The notes beneath the pieces are model-generated. The model had not been told where the DNA came from, did not search any database, and was given only the letters and a program-made list of their open reading frames with translations. The translations under genes were made by a program, and so were the position numbers. Positions 48,162 to 58,448 of a DNA stretch of 64,000 nt are shown in pieces. This DNA comes from Symbiodinium sp. CCMP2592. Lineage: Eukaryota; Sar; Dinophyceae; Suessiales; Symbiodiniaceae. The stretch is from contig CAJNDT010006135.1 in NCBI GenBank assembly GCA_905221615.1, positions 1,712,089-1,776,088 of the forward strand, in the 5' to 3' direction. The first letter of the stretch is position 1. Each line of letters begins with the position of its first letter.

Positions 48162-48285
48162 TACTTGGAAGGGCAGGGGACTTAGTAAGTAGGTTAGAAG
48201 TAGACTTATAAGTACCCTAAATGGAGTTACCCCAATTATAACCCTACTTATAACATACTTACCAAGTCCCCTGCCCTTCCAAGTT
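48162..48285. mobile_element. hairpin element, family C
   Basis: TACTTGGAAGGGCAGGGGAC and GTCCCCTGCCCTTCCAAGTT. TGTGAAGCTCTA occurs on both sides (48153 and 48285), so the flank was duplicated with it. Confidence 0.85.
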
Positions 48286-48500
48286 GTGAAGCTCTATACA
48301 GTCTATACAAGCGAGAGGAGCAGACCCGAGGTCAAAAACCATAAAACCCAAAACCTGTGATAGGGCTTAAGGGTGTGGGATGAACGGATACGGCTTTGGG
48401 GCTTAAGTGTTGTCAATCGCTATGATGGGGTTTAAGGGACTGTCATGTCGGGCAGCATGTAACCTACTACTGCTTGACACTCATTACACTACATGCTGCC
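48286..48500. other. spacer
   Basis: GGGCAGCATGTAACC and ACTACATGCTGCC form a small inverted pair near 48450-48500. Otherwise nothing. Confidence 0.4.
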
Positions 48501-48607
48501 TATAGTCTCCATTGTAGTTCCTTTTTTGGGTAACCCATTTTATGGTTAGGATCTTATAATATATTTATTGGTTAACCCCCAAAAAGGAACTACAATGGAG
48601 ATTATAG
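48501..48607. mobile_element. hairpin element, family N
   Basis: TATAGTCTCCATTGTAGTTC and GAACTACAATGGAGATTATA, with GGGTAACCCATTTTATGGTT and TTGGTTAACCCCC inside. Confidence 0.85.
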
Positions 48608-48650
48608 GTAAGGTTTAGACGGAAGAGAGGTGACTGGGAATGATGAGACG

Positions 48651-48751
48651 CCCGGACCTTCCAAATTCCCTGAATTAAGGAATGTACCTGAAGTTATAGT
48701 AGGAACCCCAATATGATTTAAGGTATCTTCTGGATTTTGGAAGGTCTGGGA
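48651..48751. mobile_element. hairpin element, family I
   Basis: CCCGGACCTTCCAAATTCCC and GGATTTTGGAAGGTCTGGG. Confidence 0.8.
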
Positions 48752-49009
48752 GCACCAGCGCACAAGGAGAGTGGGAATTAAACCCTAAACCCTATCTAAA
48801 CCGCAAAACCCCGAAACCCTAAACCCCTTAAGCCCTAAACCTTAAACCAGGACGCACCCTCTTTTTCCTCGCGCCCATCAAGCGTCGGTTGGACGGGCTC
48901 CCAGCCTAGGCGTACTCGCAGCAGGTTCATCTCCTGGATTGGTGAGGTAGGGTTCAGGGTTTAGGGTTCATCTCCTGGATTGGTAAGGTTTATAGAGCTT
49001 ATAGAGCTT
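48752..49009. other. spacer with small duplication
   Basis: TTCATCTCCTGGATTGGT occurs at 48926 and 48967 (offset 41 bp) within TTTAGGG-like sequence. CCCTAAA units at 48780-48845. Confidence 0.5.
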
Positions 49010-49107
49010 ACAGGGTCCAAAGGACCCAATAATAGGTACTTAGGTTTCGGATAGTGGTTATGTACACTTTGGGAGAGTATAGGATTATAGGTACTTGAAC
49101 CCTTATA
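49010..49107. mobile_element. hairpin element, family P
   Basis: AGGGTCCAAAGGACCCAATA and TAGGTACTTGAACCCTTATA, with GGTTTCGGATAGTGGTTATG inside. Confidence 0.75.
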
Positions 49108-49290
49108 GGGTTTAGGGCTTGTAGGGTTTATCAGTCTGCGGGCTTGGGGTTTCGCGCATTGGTGTTCAGGGCAAGCGGGTTGCCAAGGTCTCACGCTTTA
49201 CCCGGTTTGGGTTATCGGCCCCCGAAAAAGCGTAAGTAGAATGGACTTTGGACCCCTAGAAGAGCTGAAAAAATACCCAGAGGGTCCATA

Positions 49291-49398
49291 TATGGGAGTT
49301 TCCGAAAATTAGGGAACCTTATTTTGGGGCCCTTATAGGAAGGATCCTACTATTTAGGGTGCTATCTTAAGGGTCCCTTATTTTCGGAAAGTCCCATA
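49291..49398. mobile_element. hairpin element, family M
   Basis: TATGGGAGTTTCCGAAAATT and ATTTTCGGAAAGTCCCATA with AGGATCCTACTATTTAGGGT inside. Confidence 0.85.
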
Positions 49399-49621
49399 TG
49401 TGCCACTTACACCCTAAACCCTATAGATAATCCCGAAAGGAACCCTTAAAGGACCCTCTAGGTACAACAGTCGGCTGCGGGTCTTCCTCAAGGACGCAGT
49501 GAACCCTAAAAGGCCTTAAGGCTACCCGAAACTACCTTTGTGCAAGGTCCCTAAAAACCTCATATAGGGGGTGTATATATATATATATACAAAGAAGTAC
49601 GAGTAGGTTTTGGCAGGTTAC
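49399..49621. other. spacer with TA microsatellite
   Basis: TA run at 49572-49589. AACCCTAAAAGGCCTTAAGG at 49502 resembles the left part of family U. Confidence 0.45.
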
Positions 49622-49734
49622 CCCAAGGGTCCAAGTACCTCATAATCATACACTCCCCAAAATCCCAACCTACATAGCTACTATCCGATCCTAAAACCGA
49701 GTACCTCATTATTGGGTCCTTTGGACCCTTGGTT
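49622..49734. mobile_element. hairpin element, family P
   Basis: CCAAGGGTCCAAGTACCTCA and TCATTATTGGGTCCTTTGGA, uninterrupted version of the element at 35549. Confidence 0.8.
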
Positions 49735-49747
49735 ATAGGATCCTCAA

Positions 49748-49870
49748 GGGGGGGTGGTTCAAGGGGGGAGGATACTAGGGAGCTTTGGGGAACCTTAGGG
49801 AAGCTTAGGGAGTATTGGGGAATAATGGGGATTACTAGGTTACCTACCCCCCTTGGGCCCCCCCCCCTTA
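49748..49870 (+). repeat. GGGGAA/CTTAGGGA G-rich tract
   Basis: Runs of three to seven G spaced by 2-10 bases over about 100 bp, closing with a run of C near 49859-49867. Possible quadruplex-forming sequence. Confidence 0.6.
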
Positions 49871-49936
49871 AGGACATCCTAACTTGGGGTTAAGGTATGG
49901 GCTAGGGCCCCTGCTTTTAAGGGTCAATGTGGTCCC

Positions 49937-50045
49937 CTCAGGGTCCAAGTACCCAAATAGTAGGGTTTGAGGGTCCAATTCCTTTCAGGGTATGGATTTT
50001 GGGACTCAAAACCCTACGTGTACGATTTTGGGTACTTCGACCCTC
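49937..50045. mobile_element. hairpin element, family D
   Basis: CTCAGGGTCCAAGTACCCAA and TTTTGGGTACTTCGACCC with an altered centre (CTTTCAGGGTATGG). Confidence 0.75.
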
Positions 50046-50878
50046 TTTTCGGGCCTTAAGGCTCGGTTTAGAAGGGCAGGAAGGGTCTGGAACCGAATCG
50101 AACCGCAGAAACCGAACCCGCCCCGAACCGGAACTTTTAGGGTTCAGGGTTTAGGGTTCAGGGTTCAGGGTTTAGGGTTTTACTGGAAGGTGATCATGAG
50201 TGTATCGAATTTGGAGCTCATCTCTCTGCGACAGAAAACTACGGAAACTGAACCAAAAGTCCGATAGCCAAAGGGGACCCAAGACGCCGAAACCGAAGCG
50301 ACAAAGCAAATCCTTTCTGCACGACCCAAAAAATTTCTACTATAGCAGGGGCTTTAATTATTTGAACAGGTACGCGGGGCTATACGTATATGCTCCATTG
50401 TAGTTCCTTTTTGTGGCTAATTATTTAGGATCCTATAAGTAATCCAAAAAAAGGTGCGTGAAACCCAAGCCCCAAGTCTGCGCCTGTTGCAGCTGAGCCC
50501 AGTGTGCCGCCTGTCGACGGGCTTAGAGTTTCGTGTTCTGAGTTTAGGGTTCAGAGTTTCGTGTTCTGGGTTCAGGGTCTAGACTTAAGGGTTTGGGTTT
50601 TAGGGTTTAGACTTAAGGGTTTGGTGTTTAGGGCTAAGATTTTAGGGTTCGGGGGTTAACGTTTGGACTTCAGGGTTTGGGGTTTAGAGTTTAGATTTAA
50701 GGGTTTAGGGTTTAGATTTTAGGGCTTATAGGGTTTAGATTTAAGGGTAAGGGTTCATTTTGATTGGGGTTTAGGGTTTCGGGTTTTCACCTGCTGCTGA
50801 ATAATCGGAGCCTCCTCCGGAGCCACTGCAACAACTCTGCACATGCACTCGCAAAACAGCTCAGTACTTCTTCATGCC
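50046..50878. repeat. telomere-like spacer with half a family N element
   Basis: 50390-50455 (CTCCATTGTAGTTCCTTTTT, AGGATCCTATAAGTAATCC) is the left part of family N. TTTAGGG/TTTAGACTTAAGGG units at 50520-50790 form a loose 30-45 bp repeat. No gene recognised. Confidence 0.6.
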
Positions 50879-50988
50879 TACTTATCGGGTATCATGCGGA
50901 ACTAAAGGTTAGGCTTTTTGGTTATATAGGGGTTATATAGGGATTGTACTACCCAAAAAAGGTTAAAGGCTACCTACCCTACTGCTAG
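50879..50988. mobile_element. hairpin element, family O
   Basis: ACTTATCGGGTATCATGCGG and TACCCTACTGCTAGG with TTTTTGGTTATATAGGGGTT inside. Confidence 0.75.
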
Positions 50989-51568
50989 GTATGGCTTGGG
51001 CTTTCTTCGAGCTGCAGGTTGAGGGTGGGCAGCGAGTTTGTCCGCTGCCTCAAGCATTCGAAGCTCGGTACAACCAGCATGAAAGACTTGTCTTCCAGTT
51101 CAGATTCTGGAAAGTTTCTTGTCATCATTAGAGCTTTGTGTTGCCAACACTGCTGTGATCGAGTCCTTCTCGACGGAGCCATGCAGGGCCATGCAGCCTT
51201 ATCTATACAATGTACTTTCAATGGTTTACATATGTTTATCCCAAAAATCGCACTGCCTCTCTCTCCATGGGCGGAAGCTTGGAAAGATCCAGCAGCACAT
51301 CGAAATACCTGGAGGACATTGCCAGGGTCTTTTGGGACGGGACCAGGAACTGTAAGAGCTACTGTCAGTAGCCCTACTAAATCCTAAGGGACATCTCGGA
51401 ATTCCGCGATGATCATAGAGATTTGGGATCGTGAAAGAACAAAAGACCCCAGTATGAACTCTGGAACAGTACTACTCGAATTACGACCTGCAACTAACAC
51501 CCAACTAAACCTGTAGAGTATTGTAACTCTGAGCAGCTCCTTTCACAGAAGGATACTTTAGGCCCCAT
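50989..51568. other. hairpin-free island, unassigned frames
   Basis: Minus frame 50985-51221 (EDKSFMLVVPSFECLRQRTN) and plus frames 51019-51387 overlap. One may be an exon remnant, but nothing is recognised. Confidence 0.3.
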
Positions 51569-51682
51569 TACTTAAAGGATCATGGGACTTAGTAACTATG
51601 ATTATAAATTGGGTAACTATACTTATAACCCCAATTAAAGTACGTATATCCTTACTTACTAAGTCCCCTGATCCTCCAAGTA
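51569..51682. mobile_element. hairpin element, family C (diverged)
   Basis: TACTTAAAGGATCATGGGAC and GTCCCCTGATCCTCCAAGTA. Confidence 0.8.
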
Positions 51683-51728
51683 GGCCCTCCTACAACAAAG
51701 TGGCAAGACCTCCACAGTCAATCAACCC

Positions 51729-51832
51729 TAAGGGTCCATGTGCCCAAACAGTATATACTTTGGGCCCAATGTACCTAATTAGGGAGTACGTTAAGGCCAC
51801 AGTATACACTTTTTGGGTACATGGAGCCGTAA
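51729..51832. mobile_element. hairpin element, family E
   Basis: CCTAAGGGTCCATGTGCCCA and GGGTACATGGAGCCGTAAGG with ACTTTGGGCCCAATGTACCT inside. Confidence 0.8.
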
Positions 51833-51846
51833 GGACAATATCCTAC

Positions 51847-51958
51847 CTAGGATACCCAGTAACCTAAGAATGAAAAGGCCTCTCTTTTTGGTACTGGGTA
51901 GCTTTATAAGGAACCTAGGACTACAAAAAGGGAATAAGGGTACTACTGGGCATCCTAG
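51847..51958. mobile_element. hairpin element, family H, 4-bp target duplication
   Basis: CTAGGATACCCAGTAACCTA and ACTACTGGGCATCCTAG, almost identical to 47691. Exact CTAC at 51843-51846 and 51959-51962. Confidence 0.9.
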
Positions 51959-52067
51959 CTACACTGAACGTTCAAAGTACTGCCCTTCCCGGCCCAACCC
52001 CCGCTCTGGTTTACTCTAATCCACCAAACCGCGTACACGCTGAACAGGAGTATTCACCCTCCCTAGA

Positions 52068-52150
52068 TAATGTAAGGGCCTAAATTATAATTAGAAATAC
52101 TATTGTGGGGATCCCCCAAAACCCTAGTCTAATTTTTCAGGTCCCTACAC
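52068..52150. mobile_element. short hairpin related to the 26.9-kb palindrome
   Basis: AATGTAAGGGCCTAAATTAT and CTAATTTTTCAGGTCCCTACA with AATACTATTGTGGGGATCCC inside. The blocks recall the inner arms of the palindrome. Confidence 0.5.
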
Positions 52151-52529
52151 TACCTCCCCACCCGAAACCCTGGCACCCCCCCTTTAACAAAAGAAACAAC
52201 ACGAAACGCCATCCAAACCAAGCTCTTAGGGATTAGGGCTGAGGGTATAGGGGTTTGGTGATTAGGGTTTAGGAGTTTAGGGATCAAGTTTCCCCCCTAG
52301 CCCAAGCCACGGCCCTGCAGGTCTGCATGAAGCAGCCGCGGCCGTTGAGCTTGGGGAGCTGTATCCAAAGACGGCACAGCCCGCTATGACATCCGGCCTT
52401 GTCGCTCAAGGCGAACGCAGCCGCCTCATCGGAGAACAGGTTTGCTTTGACGTTTGTGGCCGGCTCACGAGCGTTCTCAGCGTTCAGAGCATCTGCGCCG
52501 GAATCACGATCCTGCGTAGTCGAAAGCAC
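52151..52529 (-). other. exon-like island, unassigned
   Basis: The minus frame at 52284-52529 reads RDSGADALNAENAREPATNV, then FSDEAAAFALSDKAGCHSGL. The composition is protein-like, but no family is recognised and no splice sites are clear. TTTAGGG-like units precede it at 52205-52280. Confidence 0.3.
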
Positions 52530-52972
52530 AAGGTCCTGTTCTGAGTGCTTATAGACGCAGGATATGCCAAACCCTAAGCCCTGATTCTGATCGTTTCAGA
52601 CCTGCCCCTGCTTCCTTGGTAGGAAAGGCTCTTTTCCCACCGAAGAGCTGAAACGCCTTGACCTGTGAGGCTCCTCACCCGCATTGCCCACGGCCACCAA
52701 TGACCACTGCACCCCTAGGGTTAGACATTCATATAGAATTCTCACTCGTTGTATCCCTAAACAAGCTACCCCCCAGCTTCGCCACTCAAGATTATGGGGA
52801 TAAAAGTCCTCAGATATGTTATATTCAGCTTAGTGCTTTGGGCTTGGGTTTAGGGTCCAAGTTTAGGGTTTGGGTGGTTTTGCGTTTAGGGGGGCATCAA
52901 GACGGTGGGCATGGTTGGGATATCCCGGGAGGGTCCAAAGACTCTATAAGCGTACCTCTAAACCGACAGGTA
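52530..52972. other. spacer, no gene recognised
   Basis: Mixed, with TTTAGGG-like units near 52845-52890. Plus frames at 52658-53076 overlap each other and are unassigned. Confidence 0.35.
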
Positions 52973-53096
52973 TACTTGGAGGATCAGGGGACTTAGTAAG
53001 TGCGGTTATAAGTACCCTAAGTGGGCTTATAAGTAATTGTAGGTATATTTACCTTCTTTATAACCCTAATTACTAAGTCCCACGATCCTTCAAGTA
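52973..53096. mobile_element. hairpin element, family C
   Basis: TACTTGGAGGATCAGGGGAC and GTCCCACGATCCTTCAAGTA. Confidence 0.85.
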
Positions 53097-53499
53097 GGGC
53101 TGCTGCTTTTAAGGGCCTTTTCGTCCTGTAATTATGGACCCTCTGGAATCGATCGACGGGCCGGGCAAAACTAACGGTTGAGGGTTTAGGGATCAAGGGT
53201 CTTGGGTTGAACGGTTGAGGTGTTAGGTTGGGGGTTTAAAGACTTAGGGTCTACTAGTATCGTCAGAAGTTCAACATTGGCAGAATAGCCCGATAACCGG
53301 AATGAGATCAAGATGAAACACAGTACGCGTAACCTTTCAGAGATCCGTATGAAATCGTAAAAGCCAGTATACCAGCCGTGTGAACATCCCACAACACACC
53401 TAAAGACCTTTCAAAATCTGAGGGTGGCGCATGTTCTGCTGCAGGCGCATGAGCTCCCCATGGTGACTTACCAGCCTAAGGGCCCGGGAGGGTTGGGGT
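53097..53499. other. spacer, no gene recognised
   Basis: TTTAGGG/GGTTGAGG-like units at 53175-53255, otherwise mixed. Confidence 0.4.
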
Positions 53500-53615
53500 C
53501 CTGACCTTAAGGACGAAATGAACCCTAAAAGGGCCTAAGGTTCATATACCATATAGGGATTCAGTGTCAAGGGGTATAGGGTCCCTACATTTAAGGGTCA
53601 TTTGGTCCTTCAGGG
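53500..53615. mobile_element. hairpin element, family U
   Basis: CCTGACCTTAAGGACGAAAT, CCTAAAAGGGCCTAAGG and, at the right, CATTTAAGGGTCATTTGGTC plus CTTCAGG. The two ends are complementary with gaps. Confidence 0.65.
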
Positions 53616-54276
53616 AGAAAGGCTTTGAGAAGAGTCTGATGCGGCGGATACAGCTTGCTTAATGTTACTTATAAGTGCGTTCAAGGTACATGTGGCCTTA
53701 CTTAAACTACAAATTCCAATGATCCTTTGTATTCCAGTATTTTGCAAAGGGTTCTGTGAGGGTGGATTGGTATTATGGGTTTTGGATTGGAGAGTCTTAT
53801 GGAACTGCATAGGACTATGTGAAGGTTCTATAATTAACGGATTCCATGAAGGTTGATTACGCTATATCTGCATTTTGGCTTCTGAACTCTTTGTAGCGAA
53901 ATCGAATCCGAACGGCCTTTCCTTTATGAAGGACCTCTAGAACAACCACCATCCCCGGGAAACCGTCGCACTAGCCCCTAGAAGCCTTGAAACCAAAGCT
54001 AGGGGCAGGAATGAATAGGCTTTGACTGAGATGAGACCTGACCTGCCATTCCAATATTGCCGCTTAGCCAATCGCAGTTTCAAAGGGGCATGTTGCCGCC
54101 TTGCAAACACGGTGATCAGCGTGCGGCGGTCTTGATCGAGTCAAGGATGCAGAGAGCACAGCTTCACCAGGGTGCCGCCTTGCAAGTGTCAAAGTCCGGG
54201 TCAGTCCAAACGGATCGTCGTGTCAATAGTGACTTCTCAGTGACACAAAATGGTCTAGCAAGGCTGCAGTGGTTTA
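53616..54276. other. hairpin-free spacer, unassigned
   Basis: Ordinary composition. Frames at 53610-53856 and 54057-54290 are not recognised. Confidence 0.35.
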
Positions 54277-54367
54277 CTATAGGGGCCTGAATAGTTAGAA
54301 TGGACTTTTGGGGGCCCATTATACTACATGTACTCATAACCAGGAACCCCCTTAGTACGGCCCCTAT
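54277..54367. mobile_element. hairpin element, single copy here
   Basis: CTATAGGGGCCTGAATAGTT and CTTAGTACGGCCCCTATATA enclose TACATGTACTCATAACC. The inner arms are TTTTGGGGGCCCATTAT and GGAACCCCC. Confidence 0.55.
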
Positions 54368-54908
54368 ATAAAGATGAAATGGCATGCGCACAACAACCTT
54401 GCCCGGTCCAAGTCAGCACTTCAGAACCAGTTTTGGAATGATGGCCCATGCCCCGTTCTGGTACGCTGGTAGATACGGTCTTAGGGCTTTGGGGAAGACT
54501 GAACACTCTGAAACCCGCAGAGGAACGATCGGAAATGCTCGGAATCCCGGCATCCCGAGCGACGCGTCGATGTCTTCCTTGCAGGGCATCTCATCCACGG
54601 GCGTCTCCTGAGGTTTCCCTAAACCCGAAGCCGCTAAACTTTGAGGGTTCAGGATTCGGAGCTTAGGGTGGCATAATAAGGGCTTATAGTTTAGGGGCGT
54701 TAAGGGTTTTGTGTTTGGGATTTGGGGAAGTTGTTGAAGTTCGCGGTAATGTTTCTATGAGGGTTTCATATGTTCCGTAGGGTTTGTGAGGAACCCCAAA
54801 CCCCTTTAACTTCCAGCGGAGTCTTCTGAAAACTTACGGCTTCAGTTTAGACGCGCTTCGGGCTTCAAGATTTAGAGCTTGCGTCCTTTCCTTTCGATTT
54901 TGGGGTTT
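54368..54908. other. spacer, unassigned frames
   Basis: 54380-54620 is GC-rich with overlapping frames on both strands. 54640-54800 is TTTAGGG-like. Nothing recognised. Confidence 0.35.
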
Positions 54909-55012
54909 ACCCTAAGGCTCCCAAAGGGGTCATGGGCTTTGTGGGGGAAGGGTTTGGGCTTTGGGGGCTAAGGTTTGGGATCTCACTACGAGGGTCCAGG
55001 AGCCTTAGGGTA
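54909..55012. mobile_element. repeat element, family Y (reverse of 17742)
   Basis: CCCTAAGGCTCCCAAAGGGG and CTACGAGGGTCCAGGAGCCT, with GGGGGAAGGGTTTGGGCTTT inside. Confidence 0.75.
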
Positions 55013-55044
55013 TATAATATCTTCATAACTGTTTATTCACCTGA

Positions 55045-55095
55045 AATAGTATGGTCTTTGGGCCCAAAAGCCTTAAAATATGAGTCCTTAGAGCC
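55045..55095. mobile_element. family F element, internal part
   Basis: AATAGTATGGTCTTTGGGCC and ATATGAGTCCTTAGAGCC. Both outer ends are missing. Confidence 0.6.
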
Positions 55096-55337
55096 TAAGG
55101 TTTAGAGTTGCGGACATAGAGCCGTGGAGTTTCAGGCCCAGAGGTTAAGAACATACTGTGCAGTGGCAGATTCCGGTTTAGGGTTTAGGGTTTAGGGTCC
55201 CCAAACCTAGCCCCTGAAGCACTCCCGCGGCCATAAACTACTACCTCCTGCCTTAGGAGCTCTACCCTACAGTTCGCGGGCATCACTTGCTACTTCTCCA
55301 AGGCTTGGCCCGTCACCCGAACCCTAAGGGTCCAAGT

Positions 55338-55434
55338 ATCCAGACCTTCCCAAATCCCTCGATGAAGCATCTTATCAGGGATCCCATCATAATGTAAGGT
55401 ATGTTCCTTCATTAAGGGATTTTGGAAGGTCCAA
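55338..55434. mobile_element. hairpin element, family I
   Basis: TATCCAGACCTTCCCAAATC and GGGATTTTGGAAGGTCCAAA. Confidence 0.75.
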
Positions 55435-55492
55435 ATACCTAGAAATCGTGGACTGCCCCAGCTGCCAACTGCCAGCTGTGGACTTAGGATAA

Positions 55493-55600
55493 TACGACTG
55501 ATGATATAAATCCAGCATTACCCATAATAATAAGAACTATACCATAATTCCCATAGTTTAGGGTCCTTCAGGTGATGCAGGATTCATATCATCAGCCGTA
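55493..55600. mobile_element. hairpin element, family A
   Basis: TACGACTGATGATATAAATC and GATTCATATCATCAGCCGTA, TA borders. Confidence 0.85.
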
Positions 55601-56387
55601 CCTCATGCTTGGATCTTGGACCCTCAGAGTGATCCCCTGAACCCGGTATCCGAAACCCAATGTCTTCAACCTCGCAGAATGCCTTCATCCCCAGCTGGAA
55701 GGGGCCACAGGTCAGAGATTACTCTGTGCTGGCAGCGCGATTGCTTGAAGATTGCAGACGCTTTATTTGAAAGGCAATTTTTGACATCCAGCCTCCATCA
55801 AGCGGTGCTGGAAGAAATGATTCTGAAACTTGCCCAAGCTGCCGGCTGGTCCTCGCTACCCGGACCCTGGCCATGCGGAGCAGCAGCAGGCTTCGGCTTC
55901 TGCGCCATGTGCCTCCGCTTTGCCTCCTTGCACTCAACTGGCACGGCCAGTAGCCAGCTGTGTTCGGTCGGCGGTCTCTGCTCGTCAGGCCTGCGTTGCC
56001 TTTGCGGCGGTCGTGAGCCGGAGTTTCAGAGCAAGGTGCAAGCTCTGCAAGAGCCAAGTCGCTGTCTTATCGCAGCCCTTGCAAAGCGAAGCCAGGCGAC
56101 GCAGTTTGGCATAGGAGTTGCTCAGAACGTCTCTGCAATACGCCATCTCCAAGTTACGAATGGCGGCCGGGAAACAGCAACCGGGACCCATTACCCCTGA
56201 AGCCCAAGAACAAGAATAGCAACACCATCAAGCTACAGGAACGTGGTTCACACTTTCATAACAAGTCTCGATAAGTCTAAGAACATGTTCTCTACGCCGT
56301 GCACTCGTATCCCTGCAATTACTATACGAGTTCCTTTACGTGTTGGTTTCTATAAAGGGTTTGGGGTTTAGGGTTGAGGGTTTCAAA
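55601..56387. other. GC-rich open island, unassigned
   Basis: A 194-codon plus frame (55616-56200, TTG start) and a 112-codon minus frame (55719-56057) overlap. Both read plausibly in places (LTSSLHQAVLEEMILKLAQA on the plus strand), and neither matches a family I know. Likely an exon or gene fragment of undecided strand. Confidence 0.3.
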
Positions 56388-56495
56388 CGGGTGCTATGTG
56401 CCGTTGCGGGGGATGCTTTCCTAAATCAGAATAGTGAAAATTCCCAATATAGAAACCCTACATTCTACTATAGGCACTTACGACCCTTTAGGACA
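56388..56495. mobile_element. hairpin element, family Q
   Basis: GTTGCGGGGGATGCTTTCCT and CTATAGGCACTTACGACCCT with AAATTCCCAATATAGAAACC inside. Confidence 0.7.
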
Positions 56496-56572
56496 GTAGC
56501 TTCCGAGAGATACAGTGGCAAAGATTCCTAAACAGTCCAACATGTTGTGATGTATGGCTGTCCACTACTTGA

Positions 56573-56605
<33 letters not shown>

Positions 56606-56612
56606 CATACAC
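56573..56612 (+). repeat. CA/TA microsatellite
   Basis: ACACACACACATACATATAT followed by a TA run and CATACACGCAC. Confidence 0.9.
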
Positions 56613-56708
56613 GCACCAGAGACCCTAATGCGAACCCTGCTTAAGTCATTGAATGTAGCTACCTAAGAAAGCAGGGACATCCCCGTAAAGTGCTTATGCG
56701 AATGTCTT

Positions 56709-56819
56709 CTAGACCGAAGAGTAGCCAGATAAAAAAAAGATGCCCTTTTTGGTCTAAAGAGTGTTATAAAGGGAACCTAAACCCTAAAAAAGGGAATAAA
56801 GGCCTACTCTGGGTCGTAG
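56709..56819. mobile_element. hairpin element, family G, 4-bp target duplication
   Basis: CTAGACCGAAGAGTAGCC and CCTACTCTGGGTCGTAG. Exact TCTT at 56705-56708 and 56820-56823. Confidence 0.85.
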
Positions 56820-56959
56820 TCTTTTTTGGGGCCCCGATCTTGAGTCTTCGATGCCTCATCGCCGGTCAGCCAAAGGCGAGCTCGCCGCGAGACTTCCGGC
56901 GGCACTTCGGCGGCGGGATCTCCTGGAGCAGGCATCTCTTCCCCTAGGGATCTAAGGAC
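56820..56959. other. spacer
   Basis: GC-rich short stretch, no recognisable frame. Confidence 0.3.
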
Positions 56960-57042
56960 TCACATATATATATATATATAAATACATATATATATATATA
57001 TATGTATATATTTATTCATATATATATATATATATATATAGG
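56960..57042 (+). repeat. TA-rich microsatellite
   Basis: Three TA runs separated by AATACA, GTA and TTTATTCA. Confidence 0.9.
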
Positions 57043-57059
57043 GTCCTTGAAAGGGGTGT

Positions 57060-57176
57060 ATAAGCGGTCCTTTAAAGGGATCTATAGGGTTTAGGGATCT
57101 ATAAGGACTCATATATTAAGGCTTTTGGGCCCAAAGACCATACTACATAAGGCTCTTGTGCTATTTTAATCCCTAA
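57060..57176. mobile_element. family F element (reverse)
   Basis: GGTCCTTTAAAGGGATCTAT, AAGGCTTTTGGGCCCAAAGA and CTATTTTAATCCCTAAA. It includes the AGATCCCTTTAAAGG tail, which suggests the tail belongs to the family. Confidence 0.7.
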
Positions 57177-58097
57177 ATTTCTGGGGTTTGGGGCTTCAGG
57201 GTTTTGGGGTTTCGTTGTGTTACTTACGGCCGGATTAGGGTTTAGGGCTTCAGGGTATAGGCGGTGTTTGTTGTGGGTTTTTTCCTCGTGCTCCCATCCC
57301 ATTGTGTCGACGGCCTAGAGGTTTAATTCTCGCTGTGCGTTGCCTGGTCGGTTTATTCAGCTTTCATGCTAGCTTCATACCGCTTCATGGGGTGTAGGGT
57401 ATCTGCTGAGTGTCTCGCAGAGGTATACCCACGAAACTACTCTTAAAGATATGCTACTACCAGACGATAAGCGAAGCTGCTAGTAATGTGAAGTCACAAA
57501 ACCGGTACCCTGAATTGCAGAACCCAAGACCCCAACTTCCCCGAACCGACCTCATCCAAGCAAAACATGCGAACCAGCATGCCGGAAAGCCCCAGAGACT
57601 TTCAGCATTTAGAGTTCTGGGGTTTCTGTTCACTTAGGCTTAAACCCTGAACCCCTACACCCAAAACGCCAAAATGCCATACCGTTTTACACTTTCGGGC
57701 CTAGGCCCCTTCTAGAAACACTATAGAGACCCTTGTAGATCCCTTAAAGGACCCCCACAAAGGACCCCAAAACCCCAACCCCAGGCCTCCCCCTGCCTTA
57801 ATGGAACCCCTTGAAGGTACCCTTATAGATCCTTTTAAAGGAACCGCAGGATTTATTTGTCCGAGGCCTCCAAAACCCCACTAAACCCTTCATCCTACAC
57901 CCTCGAACCCTAAACCCCTTTCGGAGCCTTAGGGTAGGCGCCAACCCAAGGCCCGAAACGCTGTAGATCCCTTAGGGTTTAGGGTTTAGGGTTTAGGGTT
58001 TAGGTACCTGATAGATCCCTTTAAAGCAGACCCCAGGATATCTAGATCATCAATCCTAAACCCGAAACCCCCCAACCCCCCTAAACCCTGGCCCTAA
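57177..58097. repeat. telomere-like spacer
   Basis: TTTAGGG-like units at 57180-57260 and CCCTAAA-like units at 57640-57930. A clean TTTAGGG run of about four lies at 57970-57998. AGATCCCTTAAAGGA-type units lie at 57735-57845. No gene recognised. Confidence 0.6.
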
Positions 58098-58197
58098 ATG
58101 GGAGTTTCCGAAAATTAGGGTACCTTAATTTGGGGTCCTCATAATAAGGATCCTACCATTTAAGGTACTATATTTAGGCTTGCTATTTTCGGAACTC
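58098..58197. mobile_element. hairpin element, family M
   Basis: ATGGGAGTTTCCGAAAATTA and GCTATTTTCGGAACTCCCC. Confidence 0.85.
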
Positions 58198-58260
58198 CCC
58201 AAACCGAAGTATGATTATCCGAAGCCTCGGAGGCGGCTCGCGAAACCCAGCGGAAGGGAG

Positions 58261-58348
58261 CCCCAATATAGTACCCTAAATAGTAGGATCCTTTTTATAA
58301 GGACCCCAAAATTAAGGTACCCCTAATTTTCGGAAACCCCCATATGGG
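58261..58348. mobile_element. family M hairpin, right part
   Basis: CCAATATAGTACCCTAAATA to TAATTTTCGGAAACCCCCAT. AAGCCCAGCGGAA precedes it, and precedes the fragment at 58585 and the sequence at 58770 as well, marking a repeated module. Confidence 0.7.
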
Positions 58349-58448
58349 TGGTTGTCAAAATTATGGTCCCTTTTTGGGTCCCTAATATAGCACGGCACCT
58401 AATATTTGGGGTATCAAACAACGGGCCAGAATTTTGACAACTACCCAT
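58349..58448. mobile_element. hairpin element, single copy here
   Basis: GTTGTCAAAATTATGGTCCC and GGGCCAGAATTTTGACAACT enclose CCTAATATAGCACGGCACCT. It abuts the family M part. Confidence 0.75.

Noticed and set aside
55616..56200. 194-codon plus frame as a gene
   Set aside because: TTG start, begins within spacer sequence, and a competing minus frame is equally open. Kept only as an unassigned island.
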